Of a stretch of DNA of 64,000 nt, positions 37,005-46,618 are shown one piece after another. Both the position numbers and the translations under genes were made by a program. The stretch lies in assembly GCA_003331935.1 (NCBI GenBank), contig QOQE01000006.1, forward strand, positions 1 to 64,000. The letters run 5' to 3'. Under the pieces are notes generated by a model. The model was given only the letters and a program-made list of their open reading frames with translations. It had not been told where the DNA came from and made no database searches. The DNA comes from Alphaproteobacteria bacterium. GTDB lineage: Bacteria; Pseudomonadota; Alphaproteobacteria; Rhodobacterales; Rhodobacteraceae. Numbering within the stretch: the first letter of the stretch is position 1; every line of letters begins with the position of its first letter.

Positions 37005-38551
37005 TGGCTTCGCGGAACTCTCTCATTAACAACTTTTCAATTGTTAGTCTTTGGACGCTATTTAGCCGGATATTAGGTTTTTTACGTGATATTTTTTTAG
37101 CACTTTATCTAGGTTCAGGCCCGATTGCACAGGCTTTCTTACTTGCCTTCACTCTTCCGAATATGCTCAGGCGAATATTTGCCGAAGGCTCATTTAATAA
37201 AGTGTTTATACCAATATTTGTTGGTATAAAAGGAACCAAGAAAAATGCGAACGAACTTGTTACAATCGTTTTTCTTTCTCTATTTATCATCTTAGGTTTG
37301 ATTTCAATTCTGGGTGTCATTTTTATGCCTGCTTTAATAAAAGCACTAGCATTTGGTTTTTTAAAGGACGAAAGATTTCAGCTGGCAGTATTATATGGTA
37401 GGATTTTATTTCCATACATTCTTCTGATCTCATTGGTGCAGTTGTTCAACTCAGTACTGAATGCTCTTAACCTTTATCATGTAAGTACGGCGACACAAGG
37501 TATTCTAAACTTATTTCTTATAGGTTCTCTAATTTTTTCTGCCTTATCCTCTGGTGACTTTGGGGTTAACCTTTGCATAGCAGTATTAGTTTCTGGTTTG
37601 GTAAATTTAGTATTAGTTTTTAGAGCATGTAAGTTGAATGGAATTTCTCTTACTTCAGTGAATTTATCTGGATTCAATCCAAATGTAGGCCTAGCAAAAG
37701 AACTATGTTTAAAATCAATACCCATTAGTTTAGCAAGTGGCGTATCACAAATAAATCTTGTGGTGGGCAGGCAAATATCATCACTTTTTGATGGGGCTAT
37801 TGTATGGCTTATTTATGCGGACAGGCTTGCACAGCTCCCAATTGCACTTATTGGAGTTGCTTTAAATGTTGTCACTCTACCAAGGCTTAGTTCACTTAAA
37901 AAAAGTGGTCGATTAGCTGAAGGTAATTCCTACCTAAACCAGTCCATGCAAATATCCCTTATTTTTGCTCTTCCTGCGTCTGTGGGATTAATATATCTAA
38001 ATTCTGAAATTATCTCGTCTCTCTTTCAAAGAGGGAATTTTTTAATGAATGATGTTGTTCAAACCAGTAAAGCTTTGTCCATTTACAGCGTTAGCATAAT
38101 ACCAATAAGCTTACAAATATTATTACTTAACTTCTACTTTGCAGAGAAAAATATTAGAATACCTTTTTACTATTCTCTTGCATCTGTTTTCTTAAACGTG
38201 AGCCTTGCTTATTGCCTTTTAGGCATGTTTGAATTTCTAGCGCCTCCCATAGCATATGCAATCACAAATTGGCTAGTTTTCGTCTCTCTCGTCTACCACA
38301 CATACAAATTTGGTTTTTATTTTAACAAAGCTTTTAAAACCGCATTGCCTAAGATCGTTCTCAGTAGCTGTATAATGCTCATTTGTTTAATATTTATAAA
38401 GACTATTACACTTGAATATTTCTCTTATAGAAACCTGACTACCCTATGGTTAGGTGCAGTCATAATGATATCAGGAATTAGTTATTTTGCATGCCTCAAA
38501 TTTTTGGGTATATTAAATAAAAATTTTCGGATCAATAAATTCAATAATTGA
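37004..38551 (+). CDS. murJ: Lipid II flippase MurJ
   Basis: 515 residues, about 14 hydrophobic segments, MATE-like MVF family. MurJ moves lipid II across the inner membrane for peptidoglycan synthesis. The N-terminus SLWTLFSRILGFLRDIFLA and the motif FTLPNMLRRIFAEGSFNKVFIP match the family, including the conserved arginines and the EG-FN segment. The ATG shares its A with the glnD stop. trpS follows after 18 bases. Confidence 0.95.
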   Translation: MASRNSLINNFSIVSLWTLFSRILGFLRDIFLALYLGSGPIAQAFLLAFTLPNMLRRIFAEGSFNKVFIPIFVGIKGTKKNANELVTIVFLSLFIILGLISILGVIFMPALIKALAFGFLKDERFQLAVLYGRILFPYILLISLVQLFNSVLNALNLYHVSTATQGILNLFLIGSLIFSALSSGDFGVNLCIAVLVSGLVNLVLVFRACKLNGISLTSVNLSGFNPNVGLAKELCLKSIPISLASGVSQINLVVGRQISSLFDGAIVWLIYADRLAQLPIALIGVALNVVTLPRLSSLKKSGRLAEGNSYLNQSMQISLIFALPASVGLIYLNSEIISSLFQRGNFLMNDVVQTSKALSIYSVSIIPISLQILLLNFYFAEKNIRIPFYYSLASVFLNVSLAYCLLGMFEFLAPPIAYAITNWLVFVSLVYHTYKFGFYFNKAFKTALPKIVLSSCIMLICLIFIKTITLEYFSYRNLTTLWLGAVIMISGISYFACLKFLGILNKNFRINKFNN

Positions 38552-38569
38552 TTAAATAGGCACGTTTTA

Positions 38570-39577
38570 ATGGCAAAAAAATTAGTTTTTTCAGGTGTTC
38601 AGCCTACGGGAAATCTTCACTTAGGAAATTATCTAGGTGCCGTTAAGCGATTTGTTGAGCTTCAAGATGCAGATGCAATGTGCATTTATTGTCTAGTAGA
38701 TCTGCACGCAATAACAAACTGGCAAAACCCAAAAGAATTGCGACAAAATACTATAGAAGTAACCGCTGCTTTTTTAGCGTGTGGCCTTCGAAAGGAGCAT
38801 TCGATTATATTTAATCAAAGTCAGGTCACCGCACATACAGAGCTTGCGTGGATATTTAATTGCGTTGCAAGAATTGGGTGGCTGAACCGTATGACTCAAT
38901 TTAAAGAGAAGGCTGGTAAGAATAGGGAGAACGCTTCCCTTGGTCTTTATTGTTACCCTACTCTCATGGCAGCAGACATTCTTGCATACCATGCAACTCA
39001 CGTACCTGTAGGTGAAGACCAAAAACAACATCTTGAGTTGACCCGCGATATAGCTGCTAAGTTTAATAATGACTTCAACGCTCCTGATTTTTTTCCAGTG
39101 CCGGAACCAATCATAGAGGGAACCGCAACAAGAATAATGTCGTTGAGAGATGGCACGAAGAAAATGTCTAAGTCAGAGACTTCAGACATGTCTCGCATAA
39201 ACCTTACCGATGATAATGATTCAATAAGAAAAAAAATTCAAAAGGCAAAAACAGATCCATTTGAGATACCAAGTGAAAAAGAAGAACTAGTTGATCGTCC
39301 AGAAGCAGAGAATTTGCTTGGGATTTATGCAACCTTAGCTAATCAATCCATCGAACAAACATTAGAGCAGTTTTCAGGATCAGATTTTAAAAAATTAAAG
39401 GGTGCGCTCTCAGATTTACTTATTTCGGAGCTCGAACCTATAAATAAAGAAATAAAAAAGCTGTTGGATCAGGAGGCATATATCGTTGAAATTTTGAGAG
39501 AGGGGTCAGAAAGAGCTGATCAAATTTCTCGGCCGATATTAGAAGAGGCACGTCAACTAGTCGGCTTCCTGAAATAA
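38570..39577 (+). CDS. trpS: Tryptophanyl-tRNA synthetase
   Basis: 335 residues, class I aminoacyl-tRNA synthetase. The HIGH-type motif is HLGN at 17-20 ([13 protein letters not shown]) and the KMSKS motif is at 198-202, both in the expected places. DLHAITNW and the GEDQ string near 148-151 line the tryptophan/ATP pocket. Length is normal for bacterial TrpS. A weak inverted repeat follows its stop, but without a T-tract. Confidence 0.96.
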   Translation: MAKKLVFSGVQPTGNLHLGNYLGAVKRFVELQDADAMCIYCLVDLHAITNWQNPKELRQNTIEVTAAFLACGLRKEHSIIFNQSQVTAHTELAWIFNCVARIGWLNRMTQFKEKAGKNRENASLGLYCYPTLMAADILAYHATHVPVGEDQKQHLELTRDIAAKFNNDFNAPDFFPVPEPIIEGTATRIMSLRDGTKKMSKSETSDMSRINLTDDNDSIRKKIQKAKTDPFEIPSEKEELVDRPEAENLLGIYATLANQSIEQTLEQFSGSDFKKLKGALSDLLISELEPINKEIKKLLDQEAYIVEILREGSERADQISRPILEEARQLVGFLK

Positions 39578-39640
39578 AAACCTAAGAATTCTTAACTTTT
39601 TAGGTTAAAATAGCTATATAATTTTAATGATAGAGGACAC

Positions 39641-40099
39641 GTGAGAAAGTTTTTAGTTATAATGGATAATAGTCCAGAGTTCTTAAATGCACTTCACTAC
39701 GCAGCAACCAGAGCAGCGAAAACTGGTGGCGGCGTCGAAGTGCTCGCAATTATTACACCTCAAGATCAAACACACTGGCTCGGCGTTGCAGAGAAAATGA
39801 GAGAAGAGGCAAGAGAAACAATTGAGGAAAATTTCAAGATCTATTCAAGTTGGATGAAAGAAGAACTAAAGTTGGAAGCTGAATTAGTTATCCGAGAAGG
39901 TGAAAAAGCTACCGAGGTACTAAATCAAATCTCAGAGGATAAAGAAGTTGGAGTGCTTGTTTTGGGGGCAAACAATTCGAGTGAAGGTCCCGGACCACTA
40001 GTTAGCCAATTAGTCTCAAGGGATGGCGGCAACTTACCTATACCGGTGACTATTGTGCCCGGTTCAATGACAAAAGAACGAATTGAAGCTGTATCTTAA
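39641..40099 (+). CDS. Universal stress protein (UspA) family
   Basis: 152 residues. A GTG start at 39641 is preceded by GAGGA. The fold pattern is that of UspA: a first strand FLVIMDNS, a long helix with LHYAATRAAKTGG, and the ATP-binding loop LVLGANNSSEGPGPLVSQL near residues 107-125, close to the Gly-x2-Gly-x9-Gly-Ser/Thr motif. A final strand PVTIVPG completes it. The position between trpS and the NifU-like gene is conserved in many alphaproteobacteria. Its role is unspecific stress tolerance. Confidence 0.85.
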   Translation: MRKFLVIMDNSPEFLNALHYAATRAAKTGGGVEVLAIITPQDQTHWLGVAEKMREEARETIEENFKIYSSWMKEELKLEAELVIREGEKATEVLNQISEDKEVGVLVLGANNSSEGPGPLVSQLVSRDGGNLPIPVTIVPGSMTKERIEAVS

Positions 40100-40159
40100 C
40101 CTTGAAAAATGCTAGATTAGTGATTAATTAAGGAAACGGATGAAAATCGGAGAAAATTT

Positions 40160-40717
40160 ATGTTTATTCAAACAGAAGAGACACCCAACCCGGCAACACT
40201 AAAGTTTTTACCTGGTCAAACTATTTTGGATACAGGAACTGCTAATTTTAGCGAGGGTGACGATGTCGAGGGCTCACCCCTAGCAAAGAAGCTTTTTGAT
40301 GTGGAAGGTGTAACAGGTGTCTTCTTGGGAAGCGATTTTATAACAATTACTAAGAACGAAGATTTCTTATGGGAACATATAAAGCCTGCTTTACTAGGGA
40401 CAATTATGGACTTTCTCCAGTCTGGGGAAGAAATTTTGAATGAGAGCTCTAGAGACCCGTCACACGAAATCCATGATGGACCTGATACCGAAATAGTAAA
40501 AAAAATAACAGACCTGTTAGACACAAGAGTTCGGCCAGCAGTTGCTCAAGATGGTGGAGATATAACATTCCAAAGTTTTGAGGAAGGAATAGTATACTTG
40601 CATATGCAAGGAGCTTGCGCTGGCTGTCCTTCATCAACTATGACATTAAAAATGGGTATTGAAAATCTACTCAAGCACTATATTCCCGAAGTAACCGAGG
40701 TTAGACCAGTAGCTTGA
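40160..40717 (+). CDS. NifU-like iron-sulfur scaffold protein (Nfu)
   Basis: 185 residues. The N-terminal Nfu domain begins MFIQTEETPNPATLKFLPG, a strongly conserved start. The C-terminal NifU domain has the cluster-binding pair Cys153-x2-Cys156 in GACAGCPSST. Such proteins carry and hand on 4Fe-4S clusters, for example to MiaB and other radical-SAM or TCA enzymes. A GGAGA ribosome-binding site precedes the ATG. tsaB begins 8 bases after the stop, so they are probably co-transcribed. Confidence 0.93.
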   Translation: MFIQTEETPNPATLKFLPGQTILDTGTANFSEGDDVEGSPLAKKLFDVEGVTGVFLGSDFITITKNEDFLWEHIKPALLGTIMDFLQSGEEILNESSRDPSHEIHDGPDTEIVKKITDLLDTRVRPAVAQDGGDITFQSFEEGIVYLHMQGACAGCPSSTMTLKMGIENLLKHYIPEVTEVRPVA

Positions 40718-40725
40718 TAAACAAC

Positions 40726-41381
40726 TTGAATACGCTAGCTATTGACCTTACAGCCTCAGATATACAATTAGGGCTCGATATTGATGGCGTGTTTTCTGTC
40801 TATAAAAATGTTGCCCAACCAAATTTTGATAAAATTTTTTTTTTCTCTCAGATTTCCTTCGCAAGAATAACCTAGAAATAAACAAAATTGATAGGATAGC
40901 CGTTTGCACTGGGCCTGGAAACTTTAATGGCATTAGAGCGTCAATATCTGCCATGAAGGGTGTCTGCTCTTCTTTACCTATTCAACTAATAGGTATAAAT
41001 AAATTTCAAACTCTCTCAAAAATAAATGAGCTGACATTAATTTCTCTTAAATATAGAGATAACAAAATCTACTGGTGCATATTAAAAAATAAAGAACCTA
41101 TTTTTATGTCCTCTTCAGAAATAAAAGATATTAAAATCTCTGATGATTATACTGACTTAATCGTCATTGGATATAGAGCGGAAGAAATAGCAGCAAATAT
41201 TAAAGTCAAAAAATTTATAGAGAAAGACGAAGCATCTATCAAAGACTTGCTTGAATACTCCAGAAAAATAAAGTCACTAGATAAATTTCTACCAAAACCC
41301 TTATACCTGTCACCAGGCCAATCTTTATTCTCCAAATACCAAGGACCGAATTTACTAGATAATCCATTAGATGTCCGCTGA
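40726..41381 (+). CDS. tsaB: TsaB (tRNA t6A synthesis), reading frame broken at a T10 run
   Basis: TsaB partners TsaD in making t6A37 of tRNA, usually essential. The frame from TTG 40726 gives the family N-terminus (LNTLAIDLTASDIQLGLDIDG) up to a run of ten T at 40835-40844, then hits a stop soon after. The frame ending at 41381 supplies the rest: LSDFLRKNNLE, then CTGPGNFNGIRASISAMKG, the conserved GPGxFxGxR motif. One extra T would fuse them into one TsaB of about 219 residues. Either the sequence lacks a T, the gene is newly broken, or slippage on the T-run restores the frame. A conventional start at ATG 40953 would miss the N-terminal third. Confidence 0.8.
40835..40844 (+). other. Ten-T homopolymer at the tsaB frameshift
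   Basis: Ten consecutive T follow GATAAAA. Reading in the upstream frame gives Asp-Lys-Ile-Phe-Phe-Phe-Ser and a stop about 13 codons later. With eleven T (or eight) the frame joins the downstream tsaB part. Such runs are prone both to sequencing indels and to transcriptional slippage. Confidence 0.8.
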
Positions 41382-41790
41382 AGAATATTTTAATCTGTAT
41401 AAAAAGTGCGTAGACGTTCAGTCAATACAGTTCACACTAGAAGATTTTAAGAGATTTACCCAGTCTTCAAATATCAAGATTATAAAAAACAGAAACTGCA
41501 TAGCGATTCTGGGTCTCACAGATAGTGAGATAGAGATATACTTTATTGGTGTTGAGGAAAAATTTAGAGGCAAGGGATTAGGTAAAGAGCTGTTGAAAAA
41601 TGTCATTAGCTTTTCCAAAGATTATAGAGCTTGCACGATAATTCTTGAAGTAGGCGTTAATAACAAGCCAGCAAAAAATATCTATCGTTCATTTAATTTT
41701 AAGGAATGTGGCGTTCGCAAGAACTATTACAGGATCAGGCCAGGTTTTAGACAAGACGCATTAATAATGAGACTAAGTTTAGAAACTTAG
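41371..41790 (+). CDS. rimI: GNAT acetyltransferase, RimI-like (ribosomal protein S18 N-acetylation)
   Basis: 139 residues. The acetyl-CoA site is FRGKGLGKELLKNVI near 65-79, preceded by the IYFIGVEE strand, and the C-terminal part has NKPAKNIYRSFNF, near the RimI motif Asn-x4-Ala-x3-Tyr-x3-Gly-Phe. It overlaps tsaB by 11 bases; tsaB-rimI is a common pair, which supports the name. It is divergent enough that another N-acetyltransferase role cannot be excluded. It overlaps the convergent ABC permease gene by 4 bases. Confidence 0.75.
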   Translation: MSAEEYFNLYKKCVDVQSIQFTLEDFKRFTQSSNIKIIKNRNCIAILGLTDSEIEIYFIGVEEKFRGKGLGKELLKNVISFSKDYRACTIILEVGVNNKPAKNIYRSFNFKECGVRKNYYRIRPGFRQDALIMRLSLET

Positions 41791-42761
41791 CCCTCTTTGC
41801 TATACGGAACACCTATAGCTCCTGGAGCCTTTGCTTTCCCGATAAATCCCGCCAGCAATACTACCGTGAGAACATAGGGTAACGCTTGCATTATTTGCAC
41901 AGGGACTTCTCCTATCCAGAGTAACTCTACGCCCTCTAGCCTCACCCCCAAAGCCTCTAAAAATCCAAATAAAAGGCATGCAAACAAAGTAGGTATTGGG
42001 TTCCATTTACCAAATATCATCGCTGCTAGAGCGATATAACCTTTGCCAGCAGACATCTCTCTTCCAAATCCTGCACCATGAGCAATCGACAAATAGGCCC
42101 CTGCAAGTCCACAAAGCATTCCAGCAATCAAGATAGATTGATATCTCATTTTAAATACAGAAATGCCAGCGGTATCAACTGCTTCAGGTTTCTCCCCTAC
42201 GGCCCTTAGTCTAAGACCAAATCTTGTTTTGAAAATAACATAGTAAGTAAAAAAAACTGCCAAAATGGATAAATAAACCAATAAGTTATGACCTGAAATT
42301 ACTTCAGCAAATAAATCTCCAAGAACGGGAACGAAACTTATCTGGTCAAGAAAAGGAAACTCAATAGGCATAAACCGTTGCTCTGCTCCTAGAGGTGGAG
42401 TTTGACCACCTCTAGAAAACAGTGCAATTCCTAGAGTAATGGTCAAACCTGATGCTAATATATTTATTGCTAACCCACTTATAACTTGGTCACCTTTATT
42501 TGTAATACATGCGAACCCGTGTATCAAAGACGCACTACAGGAAGCTAAAATAGCAGCGAATAATCCTAAAATTGGAGAACCTGTTAAGAATGTTGCTGTG
42601 GCAGCTACAAAAGCGGATAAAAGCATTTTTCCCTCTAAGCCAATATCAATGATGCCACTTCTCTCGGAAAAAATACCAGCCATTGCACAAAATATAAGTG
42701 GCGTTGAAATCCTTATAGTTGAGTCAAGTAAGGAAATTATAGGTTGCAAGCTTTCAAGCAT
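41787..42761 (-). CDS. ABC transporter permease, BMP/nucleoside-type importer (second subunit)
   Basis: About 324 residues, eight to nine hydrophobic segments, branched-chain/BMP permease family. Conserved strings are FSERSGIIDIGLEGKMLL and the loop FGLRLRAVGEKPEAVDTAGISV near 200, which contacts the ATPase. I chose the ATG at 42761: GGGA lies upstream of it and it overlaps the first permease by 8 bases, while an in-frame ATG at 42776 gives five more residues. It is the last gene of the four-gene importer operon. Confidence 0.9.
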   Translation of the reverse strand: MLESLQPIISLLDSTIRISTPLIFCAMAGIFSERSGIIDIGLEGKMLLSAFVAATATFLTGSPILGLFAAILASCSASLIHGFACITNKGDQVISGLAINILASGLTITLGIALFSRGGQTPPLGAEQRFMPIEFPFLDQISFVPVLGDLFAEVISGHNLLVYLSILAVFFTYYVIFKTRFGLRLRAVGEKPEAVDTAGISVFKMRYQSILIAGMLCGLAGAYLSIAHGAGFGREMSAGKGYIALAAMIFGKWNPIPTLFACLLFGFLEALGVRLEGVELLWIGEVPVQIMQALPYVLTVVLLAGFIGKAKAPGAIGVPYSKEG

Positions 42762-43866
42762 TATTATAATTCCCATAATATTTTATATAAATATTCTCAA
42801 CCAAAGGATTCAACATATAGGCTAGCGCTCCTGAAAAAAGTATTATTAAACCTTGAATGAGCAGCACCATTTCCCTTGTTATTGACGAGAACTCAAAATC
42901 TAATTCCGTTCCACCTTGATATAAGGCTCCAAATAAAAGACTAGCCAAAAAAATACCAAAAGGATGATTTCTTCCCATTAATGCAACTGCTATCCCAGTA
43001 AAACCATATCCAGCCGTAAAGCCCAAAAGAAGCTTATTATGCACCCCTAAAAGCTCATTAATTGCAACCAGCCCTGCAAGACCCCCAGAAATAGCCATCA
43101 CAATGATAATTGTATATGACACTTTAATTCCAGCATATATGGCAGCTGTTTCTGAGTGACCTAGAGATCTTACTTCATAACCAAACTTTGTTCTCCAAAC
43201 TAAAAACCAAAAGCCTACTGAGACAATCAAAGCGATTCCAAATGAGAGATTCAGAGGAGACATAGCCATGTTTAATCCAAGATATTTTGCCAACATATGT
43301 ATTTGAACTAGACCCACGCCAGACGCAAAGTCTCTCGTCTCGGGAGACATCTGTCCAGGTTCTATAATCACATTAACTAATAAATATACCATTAGAGCGG
43401 CTGCAATAAAGTTGAACATTATTGTTGTTATAACAATGTGGCTTCCTCTTTTTGCTTGAAGATATCCTGGGATTATACCCCAAACAGCACCAAAAATTAC
43501 TGATCCCAAAATAGCTAGTATTGTAACCAAAAAGCCTGCAAGATACTGATCAAAAATCAAGCACGTAAGGCCCACCCCTAGCCCACCTATGTATGCCTGT
43601 CCTTCTCCTCCGATATTAAAGAGTCGAGCATGAAACGCTAGCGCAACGGCTAACCCAGTAAAAATGAAATTTGTCGTGTAATACAGCGTGTACCCTATAG
43701 CTCCAGGATAATAAAAAGCACCTTTTATCATTACGGAGATTGCTTTAAAAGGGTTCTCCCCAATAAAAAAAATAAACAGTCCAGACACGCAAAAAGCGAG
43801 TAATAAATTAAGTAGAGGTATCACGCCTACTGAGAGCCATTTAGGAATAATATTGCTATCACTCAT
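42754..43866 (-). CDS. ABC transporter permease, BMP/nucleoside-type importer (first subunit)
   Basis: 370 residues, nine or so hydrophobic segments. The segment FHARLFNIGGEGQAYIGGLG and the ATPase-contact loop TKFGYEVRSLGHSETAAIYAGIKV (key residues Gly, Glu and the Gly-Ile pair) place it in the same family as the next gene. Paired unequal permeases like these occur in nucleoside (NupP/NupQ-like) and general BMP importers. It follows the ATPase gene by 10 bases. Confidence 0.9.
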   Translation of the reverse strand: MSDSNIIPKWLSVGVIPLLNLLLAFCVSGLFIFFIGENPFKAISVMIKGAFYYPGAIGYTLYYTTNFIFTGLAVALAFHARLFNIGGEGQAYIGGLGVGLTCLIFDQYLAGFLVTILAILGSVIFGAVWGIIPGYLQAKRGSHIVITTIMFNFIAAALMVYLLVNVIIEPGQMSPETRDFASGVGLVQIHMLAKYLGLNMAMSPLNLSFGIALIVSVGFWFLVWRTKFGYEVRSLGHSETAAIYAGIKVSYTIIIVMAISGGLAGLVAINELLGVHNKLLLGFTAGYGFTGIAVALMGRNHPFGIFLASLLFGALYQGGTELDFEFSSITREMVLLIQGLIILFSGALAYMLNPLVENIYIKYYGNYNNA

Positions 43867-43876
43867 TTCTATCCCC

Positions 43877-45454
43877 TTAAACCTGTTCGAGACCTGACAT
43901 CATTTTTCCAATATCTAACTCTGTCGCATCTGAACTATTTGTTTCTCCAACAATAGTGCCTTGGTTCATCACTATAATTCTATCAGATAAAGACATAATT
44001 TCGTCCAACTCAACCGAAACAAGCAAAATAGCTGTCCCGTTGCTTTTCAACTTCATCAGATCTTCATATATTCTTTCAATTGCGCCTATATCAACCCCTC
44101 TGGTCGGTTGTCCAACTAAAAGGATTTTTGGATTACTTTCTATCTCTCTTGCTAATACTAATTTTTGCTGGTTTCCACCAGATAACTTGCCTGAATTAAT
44201 CAACGGACTCCTGGGTCTTACATCAAAATTTTGAATAAGTTCATTCACAAAGTTTAATATTTTCCTTTTATCCATCAAAAAGCCACTAGAGTACTCGTCA
44301 TTCCGATGGTAACCCAGTATGCTATTTTCATAGTTATGAAAAGGTAAGACCAAACCTCTTTTGTGCCTATCTTCAGGCACATGGGCAATACCAAACTCTC
44401 TTGCTTTTTTTGAATTCCACTCTTGATGCGAGGAAATTGTTTTATCGTTGATCGTCATTTGCCCCTTTTGGAGGGTCTCTATCCCCGAAAGAATATCCAA
44501 AAGTTCTGATTGTCCATTGCCAGCCACTCCTGCAATTCCTAATATTTCCCCTTCTTTTAGATTGAATGAAATATCTTTCAGTACATTGACTCCATCTTTA
44601 CTTTGGTGACTCACATTCTTTACTTCAAGAATCGATTTTCCTATCTTTGAAGCAGGCTTCTTAATCGATAACAGCACCTTTCTGCCAACCATATTTTCAG
44701 CCAATTCTTCAGGTGATGTTTTTCTAGTAGCAAAATCCGCAACAACTTTTCCTCCTCGCATCACTGATACTGTATCCGTAATACTCATAATCTCTTTTAG
44801 CTTATGTGTTATTAAAACTATGGTAACGCCCTGTTCCTTCAATGATCTGAGAATATCGAATAAACCGATAGTCTCCTGTGGAGTAAGAACACCCGTTGGC
44901 TCATCTAAAATTAAAACTTTAGCCCCCCTATTTAGTGCTTTCAAAATTTCTACGCGCTGCTGCATTCCAACGGGGATATCTGATATGAGTGCTTCAAAGT
45001 CAACATCAAGCCCATAATTTTTTGATAAACTTTTTAGTCTATTAAGAACAGATTCCTCTCCACTTTTCAAAAGCATGCTTCCTTCATTACCCAGCATTAC
45101 ATTTTCTAAAACAGTAAAGGTTGGAACCAACATAAAATGCTGATGCACCATTCCTATTCCCAGAGCTATTGATTTTTCTGGTGAGTTCACCTCTACCGGT
45201 TTGTCATTTAACAAAATCATTCCACTGTCCGGCTTATACAAGCCAAACAAAATATTCATTAATGTAGACTTTCCCGCGCCATTCTCTCCAACAATACCGT
45301 GGATCGATCCTGACTCGACTCTTAAGTTTACGTCACTATTAGCTATAACGTGACCAAATCTTTTAGTGATATCTCTTAGCTCAATTGCTAACCTAGTAGA
45401 AGCAGGCAATGAAACGGTTGCATCATTGCCTGACCTATTTTTATTAGTCATCAT
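43877..45454 (-). CDS. ABC transporter ATP-binding protein with two nucleotide-binding domains, BMP type
   Basis: 525 residues with tandem ABC domains (about 25-260 and 275-515). The first has Walker A GENGAGKST and Walker B LILDEPTGVL; the second has the degenerate loop GVAGNGQSE and signature LSGGNQQK. This duplicated layout is that of sugar/nucleoside importers (RbsA/NupO-like). It energises the two permeases encoded downstream. The gene follows the binding-protein gene by 12 bases. Confidence 0.92.
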   Translation of the reverse strand: MMTNKNRSGNDATVSLPASTRLAIELRDITKRFGHVIANSDVNLRVESGSIHGIVGENGAGKSTLMNILFGLYKPDSGMILLNDKPVEVNSPEKSIALGIGMVHQHFMLVPTFTVLENVMLGNEGSMLLKSGEESVLNRLKSLSKNYGLDVDFEALISDIPVGMQQRVEILKALNRGAKVLILDEPTGVLTPQETIGLFDILRSLKEQGVTIVLITHKLKEIMSITDTVSVMRGGKVVADFATRKTSPEELAENMVGRKVLLSIKKPASKIGKSILEVKNVSHQSKDGVNVLKDISFNLKEGEILGIAGVAGNGQSELLDILSGIETLQKGQMTINDKTISSHQEWNSKKAREFGIAHVPEDRHKRGLVLPFHNYENSILGYHRNDEYSSGFLMDKRKILNFVNELIQNFDVRPRSPLINSGKLSGGNQQKLVLAREIESNPKILLVGQPTRGVDIGAIERIYEDLMKLKSNGTAILLVSVELDEIMSLSDRIIVMNQGTIVGETNSSDATELDIGKMMSGLEQV

Positions 45455-45466
45455 TAGAAGTTAATT

Positions 45467-46465
45467 CTATGATGGGCAGTTATTATCACTCATATAATCG
45501 TGAACTTTTATTGATCCACTTTTCACTTTGTCTGATAAACCATTAATTGTGGACTTCATCACATCAGTAATAAGGGACTCGTTATGTTCATCAAGAGCCC
45601 AACCAACTCCATCCTCTGCTAGCCCAAGAACTTTTACCCCGCTCGTGAAGTTACCTGACTTTACATCCATAAAGGTTTCGTAAGTGGCTAAATCAACTCT
45701 TTTAAGCATTGAGGTTAACATGGTGCCAGGATGCATGTAGTTTTGATTACTATCAACTCCAATCGCAAGCATGCCAGAATCTGCAGCGGCTTGATATACA
45801 CCTGCGCCAGTACCTCCAGCAGCTGCGTAAACAACATCCGCTCCACGATCGAATTGCGATTTTGCAAGCTCTGATCCCTTTGCTGGGTCATTCCATGCTG
45901 CAGGCGTTGTACCTGTCATGTTTTGATAAACTTCCACTTTGGAATTAACAGCCTTTGCTCCTTGAACGTATCCACAAGCAAACTTTCTAATCAAAGGAAT
46001 ATCCATTCCTCCAACAAAACCAACTTTACCAGTTTTGGAAGCCATAGCAGCTAATGCACCTACCAAAAATGAACCTTCATGTTCGTTGAAAACATATTGG
46101 CGCATATTAGCATTATCTAACCATCCAACATCGATAATTGAAAATTTTGTGTCTGGAAACTCTTTTGCAACTTTGTCACACGCATCGGCTTGCGCGAAGC
46201 CAACGCAAACAATAACGTTTGCTCCTCTTTGTGCCATTTTTCGCATACCCTGCTCTCTCTGAGCTTCATTGGTAACTTCAAATTCCATGACTTTAATGCC
46301 GGTTTCTTTTGTGAAACGTTGAGCTCCATTATAAACACTCTCGTTAAACGATTTATCAAATTTTCCACCCATATCATATATAACTGCAGGTTTTATATCT
46401 GCAGAAAGTATTGAGGCGGAGAACGCAATGATCGCCACAGTAAAAAACTGAATAATTTTACGCAT
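45467..46465 (-). CDS. BMP-family periplasmic substrate-binding protein
   Basis: 332 residues. A signal peptide of about 22 residues (IIQFFTVAIIAFSASILSA) precedes a BMP domain. Family strings are YDMGGKFDKSFNESVYNGA, VGFVGGMDIPLIRKF and VYAAAGGTGAGVYQAA. There is no lipobox cysteine, so it is a soluble periplasmic protein rather than the lipoprotein form. Known substrates in the family are nucleosides, or purines and simple sugars; this one is unassigned. It is first in the operon, behind a palindromic operator candidate. Confidence 0.92.
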   Translation of the reverse strand: MRKIIQFFTVAIIAFSASILSADIKPAVIYDMGGKFDKSFNESVYNGAQRFTKETGIKVMEFEVTNEAQREQGMRKMAQRGANVIVCVGFAQADACDKVAKEFPDTKFSIIDVGWLDNANMRQYVFNEHEGSFLVGALAAMASKTGKVGFVGGMDIPLIRKFACGYVQGAKAVNSKVEVYQNMTGTTPAAWNDPAKGSELAKSQFDRGADVVYAAAGGTGAGVYQAAADSGMLAIGVDSNQNYMHPGTMLTSMLKRVDLATYETFMDVKSGNFTSGVKVLGLAEDGVGWALDEHNESLITDVMKSTINGLSDKVKSGSIKVHDYMSDNNCPS

Positions 46466-46508
46466 TTAATTCTCCCTAATGTTTTTTTTAAAAAAAATAA
46501 TGACTTGT

Positions 46509-46549
46509 ATTATAACTTTTATATAACACGTTAACGGTATACCATTAAC
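46509..46549 (-). promoter_or_regulatory. Promoter (-10) and near-palindromic operator for the BMP importer
   Basis: On the minus strand a perfect TATAAT (46514-46509) lies 44 bases before the start of the binding-protein gene. Directly upstream, 46530-46549 reads GTTAACGGTATACCATTAAC, a 20-base palindrome with one mismatched pair, covering the -35 area. The half ACCATTAA recurs at 46562, 21 bases (two helix turns) further on. The GGTATACC core resembles GntR/FadR-family operators; the regulator is not in the window. Confidence 0.5.
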
Positions 46550-46618
46550 TCGAAATTTTAAACCATTAATGTTAACAAAAACCACCACCAAAATTGATAA
46601 GCTGAAAAATTAGTTCTG

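Noticed and set aside
39579-39606. AACCTAA / TTAGGTT inverted repeat after trpS
   Set aside because: The 7-base AT-rich stem has a long loop and no T-tract, so a terminator is not supported.
40953-41381. Taking the ATG at 40953 as a normal tsaB start
   Set aside because: It would drop the conserved N-terminus and the GPGxFxGxR motif, which are clearly coded upstream; a frameshift at the T-run explains the data better.
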